Assembly (NCBI GenBank): GCA_964436865.1
Contig: CAYTFK010000386.1
Span: 1-6,210 of the forward strand
Reading direction: 5' to 3'
Length of the DNA: 6,210 nucleotides
DNA from: JAXGPP01 sp964436865
GTDB lineage: Bacteria > Planctomycetota > Planctomycetia > Pirellulales > Thermoguttaceae
This document shows, in pieces, positions 1 through 5,491 of the stretch. Every line of letters starts with the position of its first letter. Position 1 is the first letter of the stretch. The notes under the pieces were generated by a model. It had not been told where the DNA came from and searched no databases. It saw nothing but the letters and a program-made list of their open reading frames with translations. Position numbers and translations under genes: made by a program.

Positions 1-3000
1 AGCCGAACCGGTAGGGGTCGTAAGTCAACCAGGCGACGCCCCAGAACTCGTACGCCTCGGCGCCATACCGGAAACAGTAGTGCGGCAACAACCGCTCCAC
101 GGCGCAGTACGGCGTGTCGGTGCACATCTGGCCGTCGGTGGTGAACCATACGCGGTCGCCGCGGGATCGAATCTGAGCGATCTTCTCCACCGGCACGATG
201 CCGTAGTGGCCGATGCCCCAGACGTCCAGCGCGCCATCCCATTCGGGCACGTGCTTCCAGGTGCTCGAGTAGATGGGGATGTCCGGGTCCACTTCGTGGA
301 TCATCGCACACAGCGCCTTCATCTGCTCGCGGATGTGTTCGTGCTGGTCATAGGGTTCATCGGAGATGTACAGCACGACCTTGTCCTGCCAGCCCTTTTC
401 TTTGAGATGGTCCCAAAACAGCCTCAGCATCTCCTGGTACACCCGTTTGTACTCGGGACGAAGCTGGCTGCGGTCAGCGCCTTCGAAGGGCGAATCGCCA
501 GGGTAGGGCCGCTCCCCGAAAACGGTTTTGGGCGGGTGGCCCCAGCCGAACAGGTAGAAGTTCCACGGGGTGTAACTGTGCGGCAGCCCCAACTCGTTGA
601 AGTACCACTCAGCAGCCCGATCATAAGCCGCGAAATCGGCAACCAGGCGGCCATTCTCCTGGCGAAACGTCGGATAGGGGCGGATCTCGTCCGGACAGAG
701 ACGGTACTTGCTCATGAAACGGACGATCTCCGGGTAGGCCTCCTCGATCGACTGCTCCCAGCCGGCGCTACTGCGCCCCAACCGGACATCGTAAATCGCT
801 TTGACGTGGCTTGCGTCCGGAAGTGTGAAGTCCCAGACGTGGATCGCCAGCGGAATTTCGGCCAGCGTCGTCCCGGCCGCGGTCAGCCGCACTTTGCCGG
901 CGTAGTCTCCCGGCGGCGTCTCCTTCCCGATTCGGAACGTGATCCACACCGCCCGCGTCACGTTGGCCGCCAAGTCAAACGTATCGCGTGGCAAGAGCGG
1001 ATCGGGCCACAGTCCGGGCCAGCCGTCGCAGGCCGCTCCCGAGTTCGGGAACTTGCGCCGCCAGGCTGGAGTGTCAGCCTGGTAATAATTGGTCGGATAA
1101 TCGATCGGCACGTAGCCGACGACATTGACTCGAACATCTTCGAGCTGAGCGCCCTGCGGGTTGGCAGGCGGGTCGACCTCGACCTTCACCCCGCCAATGG
1201 CTCGTCCGGACCGGAGGGCGAGTTGCAATGGCTCCTCCTCGTTCCGCGCTGCAGTCAGAGTCGCAGTCGGCACTGCTTCGCCTGCTGGAGTGTCTGGAAA
1301 AACTTTCTCCACGGCCGGAACCGGCCATACCACCAGCCGGTCGCTCGCCAGGGGCACCCCCTCAAACCGAGCAATCGATCCCGCTGTCACCTCGGCTACC
1401 AGCACCTCGTCGTGCCACAGTGTGCCGCTCACGTTTCCGGTGAGATGGATCTGCAGATTGGTGACATCCTCGGGCATGGTGAGCTTGCCCGAAACGAGCG
1501 TCCAGTCAAACGACCCCTCCAGCGAGTCGCCCACGCTCGTGTACCCGCCCGACGCCGAAAGTTGCCCCTTGGCATCGCGCAGATGCGCATGGATGCGGAC
1601 CCCGCCCTTGCCAACATCTTCACCTTTAATCCACGCCGAGACGAGGTAAGTGCCGCCGGGCCTCACTGGCACATCCTGCCGCCAGCCGCGCCAGGCCTCC
1701 GGTGCATCCGAGGGAACGTGCAACTTCGCCGCGCGGCCGGATCGGCCAGCCGGATCGAGAGCGTACGTTACGCCGTCAGTCCCTTGCGCAGGTCCGCTGG
1801 CCGACCAGCCTTCGGGCAGCAATTCGCCAGATTCGAAGCCGGCATTCCGCGCAAGATTGCCCTCTTGCGCGGCGAGCGGCCGGTCGCCGGCGGTCGCGGC
1901 AGCCCGGATGTCGGCATCGACGGAGAAATAGACAAAGAACGTCTGCACCGATCGGGGCGGAATCGCCGCATCGATCAACATCGAGTTCCCATGGATCGCA
2001 AACGGCACACCGCGTCCCAGCGAGCGGACCACCAGCGAATCGCGGTTGAGCCGCGCTCGCGCCCGCGCTGCGATCAGGCCCAAATCGACCGCCACCAGTG
2101 AATGCCCGACCGGTTCGTCACCGAAATGGTGCACGCGTACCACCGCCCGGTGCTTCCACTCGGTGGCCGGTTGGGATGGATCGCGGTGCCACTCCTCCTG
2201 CATGCCCGGCACTCGCAACCGCATTGTCTCAATCCGATCCGCAACCGCCCGAACGGTGCCCGGCTCCAAACGCTCCAGCGATACGTTGTCAAACCATGCC
2301 GTACCCGTGCCCCGGAGCACCGTGCCCAGATCGGCCCGCGTCGCCTCCTGCGGAGCGGTGAATTCAGCACTGACCTGCTTCCAGTCGAACGTTCCTTCGC
2401 CGGCCATGAGCATCGGCGAGATGAGCATCGAGTTCTGCTCGTTGCCGAGGTGGATGTACCATCCGGCACCGCCCACCACGTCTTCGCCTCGGACCCATGC
2501 TGTCATGCGGTACTTCGCGCCGCCGACGATATGGATATCGCTCTGCCGGGTAGAGATCCAGGTCGCTTCAGCGCCCGGAGCGACGATGGTCTTCAGGCAG
2601 CGACGGCCCGACTGTGGGCGATCGCTCGTCCAGCTTGCACGATGGCTGTCGTCGGCCGCGTCATGACGCCAGGCAATCGGCGTTTCGCGATCGCCTCGCT
2701 CCACATCACCGTTTTCCACCCCGGTTCGGGCCGACAGAAAATCGGGCAAGCGGCCGGCCGATGGATTGTCGAAGTAGGCGTAATAGCGGGCCTCTCCCTT
2801 AGCCGGGCATTCAGCCGGCACGATCAACCGGCTGCCGGCGGGAATGGAGCCCTGCTCAATCGCTTGCCCATCGGGTCCGCGCACGACGAAGAGCACTTCG
2901 GCCCCTGCAGCGGAAACCACGCGAACTGACTCCGCCAACTTGCCTGCCAGCGCAGCCTGGCCAGCCTCATCGCCGATGGCGACAGCGACCGGTTCACCTT

Positions 3001-3163
3001 CCAGAGCAGTCGCCTTATCATTACTGATCGTGATGCCGATTCGGCCGGCCCACCAACCGCCTCCGTCAAGGTAGAGCGGATGATGCCACGTTTCGCCAAA
3101 GGCCTGACCGACCCAAACCGACGCCAGCAGGCACCAGATCCAGCGCTTCGTGATTTGCTTCAT
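1..3163 (-). CDS. Secreted GH123/DUF4091-type glycoside hydrolase with two CBM4/9-like modules (3' end outside window)
   Basis: This is probably an exported glycosidase acting on glycans containing N-acetylhexosamine. I read 1054 codons without a stop on the minus strand; the C-terminus lies beyond the left edge. Residues 1-23 form a signal peptide: basic KQITKR, a hydrophobic WIWCLLASVWVG stretch, and likely cleavage after A-F-G. Residues 24-148 form a beta-rich domain I cannot name. Residues about 149-300 and 436-592 resemble each other and CBM4/9 jelly rolls (compare AWVRGEDVVGG with AWIKGEDVGKG, and GTFDW with GSFDW). Residues about 608-783 look like the GH123 N-terminal beta domain, and about 785 onward like the catalytic barrel. 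The barrel carries YISDEP with Asp935-Glu936, matching the adjacent Asp-Glu pair that GH123 uses in substrate-assisted catalysis. The ATG at 3163 follows AAGAGG at a 7-base spacing. The gene is divergent from the repair gene. The family call is fairly sure; substrate specificity (beta-GalNAc or other) is inference. Confidence 0.85.
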   Translation of the reverse strand, partial: MKQITKRWIWCLLASVWVGQAFGETWHHPLYLDGGGWWAGRIGITISNDKATALEGEPVAVAIGDEAGQAALAGKLAESVRVVSAAGAEVLFVVRGPDGQAIEQGSIPAGSRLIVPAECPAKGEARYYAYFDNPSAGRLPDFLSARTGVENGDVERGDRETPIAWRHDAADDSHRASWTSDRPQSGRRCLKTIVAPGAEATWISTRQSDIHIVGGAKYRMTAWVRGEDVVGGAGWYIHLGNEQNSMLISPMLMAGEGTFDWKQVSAEFTAPQEATRADLGTVLRGTGTAWFDNVSLERLEPGTVRAVADRIETMRLRVPGMQEEWHRDPSQPATEWKHRAVVRVHHFGDEPVGHSLVAVDLGLIAARARARLNRDSLVVRSLGRGVPFAIHGNSMLIDAAIPPRSVQTFFVYFSVDADIRAAATAGDRPLAAQEGNLARNAGFESGELLPEGWSASGPAQGTDGVTYALDPAGRSGRAAKLHVPSDAPEAWRGWRQDVPVRPGGTYLVSAWIKGEDVGKGGVRIHAHLRDAKGQLSASGGYTSVGDSLEGSFDWTLVSGKLTMPEDVTNLQIHLTGNVSGTLWHDEVLVAEVTAGSIARFEGVPLASDRLVVWPVPAVEKVFPDTPAGEAVPTATLTAARNEEEPLQLALRSGRAIGGVKVEVDPPANPQGAQLEDVRVNVVGYVPIDYPTNYYQADTPAWRRKFPNSGAACDGWPGLWPDPLLPRDTFDLAANVTRAVWITFRIGKETPPGDYAGKVRLTAAGTTLAEIPLAIHVWDFTLPDASHVKAIYDVRLGRSSAGWEQSIEEAYPEIVRFMSKYRLCPDEIRPYPTFRQENGRLVADFAAYDRAAEWYFNELGLPHSYTPWNFYLFGWGHPPKTVFGERPYPGDSPFEGADRSQLRPEYKRVYQEMLRLFWDHLKEKGWQDKVVLYISDEPYDQHEHIREQMKALCAMIHEVDPDIPIYSSTWKHVPEWDGALDVWGIGHYGIVPVEKIAQIRSRGDRVWFTTDGQMCTDTPYCAVERLLPHYCFRYGAEAYEFWGVAWLTYDPYRFG

Positions 3164-3170
3164 GTCGATA

Positions 3171-3176
3171 CCTCTT
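3171..3176 (-). promoter_or_regulatory. Ribosome binding site of the glycosidase gene
   Basis: On the minus strand this reads AAGAGG (AAGAGGT with the next base), 7 bases before the ATG at 3163. It supports that ATG as the start, and the resulting N-terminus is a proper signal peptide. Confidence 0.7.
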
Positions 3177-3199
3177 CGTTCGCCCGAGGTGAGCCCTCC

Positions 3200-3227
3200 A
3201 GCATAGCCATTCTCATTGCCCACGCAA
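3200..3227 (-). promoter_or_regulatory. Possible sigma-70-like promoter for the glycosidase gene
   Basis: On the minus strand a TTGCGT (3222-3227) is followed after 16 bases by TATGCT (3200-3205). The match to TTGACA/TATAAT is only partial (3 of 6 and 4 of 6). The placement in the 83-bp gap between divergent genes and about 37 bases before the ATG is sensible. No comparably good plus-strand promoter was seen in this gap. Confidence 0.3.
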
Positions 3228-3246
3228 GCCGCTGATCGAATCCGCC

Positions 3247-4239
3247 GTGCCTTCGTCCTTCTCCGATCCGCCCGATCTTTTCCAGAGTCTGAGGGGACTG
3301 CTCGCACAGATCCCGGCTGGCCGGGTGGCGACTTACGGCGCCCTGGCGACGGCCCTCGGCAATCGTGTGGCCGCACGCTGGATCGGCGACTACACACTGC
3401 ACCACCCACACGATGAATATTGCCCCTGCCATCGCGTCGTGCGGAGCGACGGTGATGTCGGGCTCTACATCGCGGGCGATGCGGCGGCGAAGGGCGCCCG
3501 GTTGATCTCCGAAGGGGTTCCGGTTCGCGAAAACAAGGTCGACCTGGGACGTTTCGGCTTCGATGAATTCAAGAGCGATCGCCCCCTCGAGGGGCTCCGC
3601 CGCTTGCAGGAGGAGGCGATGCGGCTGGTATCGCTCGAGGGGCCCGATACGGTGCCGGAGTTTGTCGGCGGCGTCGACGTTTCGTACCCGGCGAAGGACG
3701 AAGGCGTGGCGGCCTACGCACTGGTCAGGGTGGAGAACGGCGAACTTGTCTGGTCGGCGACGGTTCGCCGTCCGGTGCGGTTCCCATACATCTCGACTTA
3801 CCTGACGTTCCGCGAATTGCCGATCCTGCTCGACCTCCTCGAAATGGTGCGTCGCGCCGGCAAGCTCTGCGAACCGCTGCTCGTCGATGGCAGCGGCATT
3901 CTCCACCCGCGGCACGTGGGCGTGGCCAGCCACTTCGGCGTCACGGGTTCGGTGGCCACGGTTGGCGTCACCAAGAAGCTGCTTTGCGGCGAGGTCGACA
4001 TCGCCGGAATGCTCCCCCTGGAGTCGCGACCCGTGCTCGATGGAACACGTCGGATCGGCAGTGCGATCCGTCCCACAAAGGGTAGCTCGCGGCCAATCTT
4101 CGTCTCACCGGGGCATCGCGTGGGGCTGGCGCTGGCCGAGACGATGGTTCGCCGGGTGCTATTTGGCCGGCGTCTGCCCGAACCGCTCTACTGGGCCGAT
4201 CGGCTGAGCCGTGCGGTGGGCCGCTCTCGGCCGGGCTGA
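3247..4239 (+). CDS. Bifunctional O6-alkylguanine-DNA alkyltransferase-like / endonuclease V fusion protein
   Basis: This is a 330-residue cytoplasmic DNA repair protein. Residues 8-93 are the DNA-binding and active-site domain of AGT/MGMT. It has Tyr30 in the helix-turn-helix, an Arg finger at Arg44, PCHRV with acceptor Cys61 (60-64), Tyr74 and Glu89. The Tyr-Arg-Cys-Tyr spacings of 14, 17 and 13 equal those of human MGMT (Y114, R128, C145, Y158). The N-terminal ribonuclease-like MGMT domain is absent. After a linker, residues 134-325 are endonuclease V, which nicks DNA near deoxyinosine. Seen there are GGVDVSY (Asp144), PYISTYLTFRE (Tyr181, Glu190), VDGSGILHPR (Asp214, His220), GVTKKLLCG (Lys243) and SPGHRVG. 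The expected metal ligands are Asp144, Glu190 and Asp214. The wedge PYIP reads PYIS. The Asn of the MGMT NP motif is His53. The start is GTG with no clear Shine-Dalgarno; the in-frame stop at 3190 allows no ATG upstream. An AGT-EndoV fusion was described in the archaeon Ferroplasma acidarmanus. Both family calls are strong; alkyltransferase activity is inferred. Confidence 0.93.
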   Translation: MPSSFSDPPDLFQSLRGLLAQIPAGRVATYGALATALGNRVAARWIGDYTLHHPHDEYCPCHRVVRSDGDVGLYIAGDAAAKGARLISEGVPVRENKVDLGRFGFDEFKSDRPLEGLRRLQEEAMRLVSLEGPDTVPEFVGGVDVSYPAKDEGVAAYALVRVENGELVWSATVRRPVRFPYISTYLTFRELPILLDLLEMVRRAGKLCEPLLVDGSGILHPRHVGVASHFGVTGSVATVGVTKKLLCGEVDIAGMLPLESRPVLDGTRRIGSAIRPTKGSSRPIFVSPGHRVGLALAETMVRRVLFGRRLPEPLYWADRLSRAVGRSRPG

Positions 4240-4254
4240 ATTCTGGAATAAAAT

Positions 4255-4286
4255 AAGCGCGAATTGTGTTTTTCTGCTGGGCGCTT
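4255..4286 (+). terminator. Possible terminator of the AGT-EndoV gene
   Basis: AAGCGC (4255-4260) can pair with GCGCTT (4281-4286) across a 20-base loop. It is followed by TTAG and a T-rich run (TTCTTTTC). It sits 15 bases after the stop codon, which suits a terminator. The stem is short and the loop long, so this is only a candidate. Confidence 0.35.
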
Positions 4287-4293
4287 TTAGTTC

Positions 4294-4322
4294 TTTTCAA
4301 ACCGCCAGGGTGGTGCTATTAT
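4294..4322 (+). promoter_or_regulatory. Possible promoter of the ferredoxin gene
   Basis: TTTTCA (4294-4299, 4 of 6 to TTGACA) and TATTAT (4317-4322, 5 of 6 to TATAAT) are 17 bases apart. Transcription would start near 4329, just before the first inverted repeat. A second TATAAA occurs at 4409-4414 but has no -35 partner at the right distance. Confidence 0.35.
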
Positions 4323-4332
4323 TGGCGTTTCG

Positions 4333-4382
4333 GTCGCCCGGAACAGGCGTGCCTTGTAAGCGAGCGCCGCGTACCGGGCGAC
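4333..4382 (+). repeat. 9-bp perfect inverted repeat in the ferredoxin leader
   Basis: GTCGCCCGG (4333-4341) and CCGGGCGAC (4374-4382) are exact reverse complements separated by 32 bases. Inside the loop, ACAGG and CCTTGT could form a smaller helix with one bulged T. Together this could fold as a branched RNA structure or serve as a spaced protein-binding palindrome. There is no T run after it, so it is not a plain terminator. Confidence 0.45.
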
Positions 4383-4423
4383 GGCAAACAAACGTGCGTG
4401 TGGTTTCGTATAAAGGAGTGTGT

Positions 4424-4447
4424 CGACAGCGACGAGCCGTGCTGTCG
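4424..4447 (+). repeat. 7-bp perfect inverted repeat (hairpin) in the ferredoxin leader
   Basis: CGACAGC (4424-4430) pairs perfectly with GCTGTCG (4441-4447) over a 10-base loop. It overlaps the short palindrome TGTCGACA at 4421-4428. No T run follows. It is probably another RNA hairpin of the leader or an operator; the function is unknown. Confidence 0.4.
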
Positions 4448-4590
4448 TGCATACGGCGGACAAGTCCCGCTATTGAGGTTTGCGTTGGGAGCCCTCCAGG
4501 TGCAGCGGAGCCGGACAAACGGCAATATCCGTCGCGCTGGCGGGCGTTTTCAAGGCAGACACCAGTAACCTGGACATTCGGCTTTCCCTG

Positions 4591-4596
4591 AGGGAG
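4591..4596 (+). promoter_or_regulatory. Ribosome binding site of the ferredoxin gene
   Basis: AGGGAG lies 6 bases before the ATG at 4603. It fixes the start of the 57-residue protein and argues against the longer frame that opens at 4480. Confidence 0.8.
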
Positions 4597-4602
4597 TTTT
4601 CC

Positions 4603-4776
4603 ATGGCAGCGATTGTTGATCAAGAGAAGTGCTCGGGCTGCGGTGAGTGCGTTGAGGCTTGCCCGCTGGACGCCATCGAGATCCAGGAGAACAAGGCTGT
4701 AGTCGACCAGGAGACCTGTGGCGACTGCGGCGCGTGCGTCGACGTGTGCCCGACCGAGGCGATCACGGTGAGTTAG
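4603..4776 (+). CDS. Small 2[4Fe-4S] ferredoxin
   Basis: This is a 57-residue soluble electron carrier of the bacterial (clostridial-type) two-cluster ferredoxin family. It carries two complete CxxCxxCxxxCP motifs: Cys10, 13, 16, 20 with Pro21, and Cys39, 42, 45, 49 with Pro50. In this fold the first three Cys of one motif and the last Cys of the other bind each cluster. The two halves repeat each other (EKCSGCGECVEACPLDAI and ETCGDCGACVDVCPTEAI), as expected from the ancient duplication. The length is typical and all ligands are present, so two low-potential [4Fe-4S] clusters are expected. The ATG has a strong AGGGAG at a 6-base spacing. A hairpin terminator follows 27 bases after the stop, so the gene seems to be monocistronic. 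The redox partner cannot be told from the window. No transmembrane segment or export signal is present. Confidence 0.95.
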   Translation: MAAIVDQEKCSGCGECVEACPLDAIEIQENKAVVDQETCGDCGACVDVCPTEAITVS

Positions 4777-4803
4777 AGCGACTGGCATCGAACGATCCAT
4801 CAT

Positions 4804-4843
4804 GCGGCGGATGGCCTTGCGCGATCCGCCGCTTGTGTTTCTT
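4804..4843 (+). terminator. Hairpin terminator after the ferredoxin gene
   Basis: GCGGCGGAT (4804-4812) and ATCCGCCGC (4824-4832) form a perfect 9-bp GC-rich stem around an 11-base loop. The T-rich stretch TTGTGTTTCTT follows at once. It begins 27 bases after the ferredoxin stop. This is the best terminator in the window, and its presence makes the in-frame ATG at 4802 an unlikely start for the next gene. Confidence 0.7.
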
Positions 4844-4868
4844 GCCACCGGCATCTGCCCGCCGGCCC

Positions 4869-4898
4869 TTGTCCGGCAGCGGACGCACGACCTATCAT
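4869..4898 (+). promoter_or_regulatory. Likely promoter of the ClpP-like / ApbE unit
   Basis: TTGTCC (4869-4874, 4 of 6 to TTGACA) and TATCAT (4893-4898, 5 of 6 to TATAAT) are separated by 18 bases. A start near 4905 would give a leader of about 35 bases before the ATG at 4940. The position directly after the ferredoxin terminator supports an independent transcription unit. Confidence 0.45.
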
Positions 4899-4927
4899 GG
4901 CGGCTTGTAACGCGCCCACCGCTGCCC

Positions 4928-4931
4928 GGAG
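4928..4931 (+). promoter_or_regulatory. Ribosome binding site of the ClpP-like gene
   Basis: GGAG lies 8 bases before the ATG at 4940 and decides this start over the upstream in-frame ATG at 4802. Confidence 0.6.
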
Positions 4932-4939
4932 ATGACCGC

Positions 4940-5482
4940 ATGCCCCCACGCGAACCGCAGGGACCTGTCGAGATCGCGCTGATCGGCGATCTGACCGAGA
5001 ACGAAGCCGACCTTTGCGAGAAGCTGCTCGATGTCGAGCCGGGCGGGCAATGCGTGTTGTACATCGATTCTGTGGGTGGCAGTCCCTATGTGGCGATTTC
5101 CCTGACATCGCTTATCTTGCTCCGTGGTTTGGATGCCACCGCGGTGGTGACCGGCGAGTGTTCTTCGGCGGCGTTGTGGCCATTCGCCGCCTGCCGCCGC
5201 CGTCTGGTGACACCCTACAGCGTGTTTCTTTTCCATCCCATGCGATGGCAGAGCGAGGAGAATGTGATCCTCAACGAGGCCGCCGAGTGGGCGCGGCATT
5301 TCGGCCGGTTGGAAGGCGACATGGACCGTCTCCTGGCCGACCTGCTTCCGCTGGAACTCGAGAAGCTGCAGCAGTGGAATTCGCCAGGCCGCTATATCGC
5401 GGGCCCTGAACTGGCCGCCGCCGGACTGGCGGAACTCGTCGAACTCAGAGCCTTGCCGTGGGTGCGGCCGAAGAAGAAGTGA
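4940..5482 (+). CDS. ClpP-fold (Clp protease/crotonase superfamily) protein
   Basis: This is a 180-residue cytoplasmic protein with the ClpP fold; ClpP is the peptidase subunit of Clp proteases. Residues 10-60 give the first beta strand, helix and YIDSVGGS (41-48), matching the YINSPGGS oxyanion motif of ClpP. TGECSSAA (71-78) matches the nucleophile segment, with Ser76 aligned to the catalytic Ser. VFLFHP (95-100) supplies His99 as the catalytic His. Near the C-terminus, SPGRYIAGPELAAAGLAELV aligns with the ClpP stretch RDRFLSAPEAVEYGLVD, and the usual catalytic Asp falls on Gly150. The nucleophile neighbours (CSSAA, not ASMG) also differ from true ClpP. It may therefore be a divergent peptidase with another third residue, a regulatory subunit, or an inactive relative. 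The C-terminus is basic (RPKKK). The ATG at 4940 has GGAG at 8 bases; a start at 4802 would lie inside the preceding terminator. It is followed by apbE after 9 bases, so co-transcription is likely. The fold is fairly sure; the substrate is unknown. Confidence 0.85.
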   Translation: MPPREPQGPVEIALIGDLTENEADLCEKLLDVEPGGQCVLYIDSVGGSPYVAISLTSLILLRGLDATAVVTGECSSAALWPFAACRRRLVTPYSVFLFHPMRWQSEENVILNEAAEWARHFGRLEGDMDRLLADLLPLELEKLQQWNSPGRYIAGPELAAAGLAELVELRALPWVRPKKK

Positions 5483-5491
5483 GACTGTAGT

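Larger units (their letters stand above)
4240..4602 (+). other. 363-bp non-coding region upstream of the ferredoxin gene
   Basis: No ATG occurs on the plus strand between 4240 and the ferredoxin start at 4603, and none of the open frames here looks like a protein. The first 80 bases are noticeably AT-richer than the surroundings and hold a possible terminator and a possible promoter. The rest is GC-rich and contains two perfect inverted repeats (4333-4382 and 4424-4447), listed separately. If transcription starts near 4329, the ferredoxin mRNA would have a leader of about 275 bases, which is long for a 57-codon gene. I do not recognise any known RNA family here. Confidence 0.6.

Noticed and set aside
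80..2101. A 673-codon open frame on the plus strand
   Set aside because: It is antisense to the glycosidase gene, whose frame is continuous over 1054 codons with a signal peptide, repeated modules and an active-site motif. The plus-strand frame is open only because of high GC content, and its translation is rich in Arg/Pro with no recognisable domain.
3247..3525. The missing MGMT N-terminal domain as a sign of gene truncation
   Set aside because: Alkyltransferase-like proteins also consist only of this domain, and the reading frame, GTG start and active-site spacing are intact.
3160..3933. A 257-codon open frame on the minus strand
   Set aside because: It lies opposite the AGT-EndoV fusion, which has family motifs along its whole length. 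The antisense product has none and would also overlap the glycosidase start.
4266..4568. A 100-codon open frame in the leader region, non-ATG start
   Set aside because: It has no ATG, no ribosome binding site and no recognisable protein pattern.
4480..4602. N-terminal extension of the ferredoxin from a start at 4480
   Set aside because: The added residues do not resemble ferredoxin, and the ATG at 4603 has a strong AGGGAG at a 6-base spacing and gives the normal family length.
4240..4602. A tRNA, CRISPR array or mobile element in the longest gene-free stretch
   Set aside because: No cloverleaf pattern, regularly spaced direct repeat, transposase remnant or target-site duplication could be seen.
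4802..4939. N-terminal extension of the ClpP-like protein from an ATG at 4802
   Set aside because: That ATG abuts a strong hairpin terminator and lies upstream of the likely promoter. The extra 46 residues match nothing in ClpP, and the ATG at 4940 has a Shine-Dalgarno sequence.
4297..5064. A 255-codon open frame on the minus strand across the ferredoxin gene
   Set aside because: It runs antisense through the ferredoxin gene, a terminator and a promoter-like element, and the product shows no domain.
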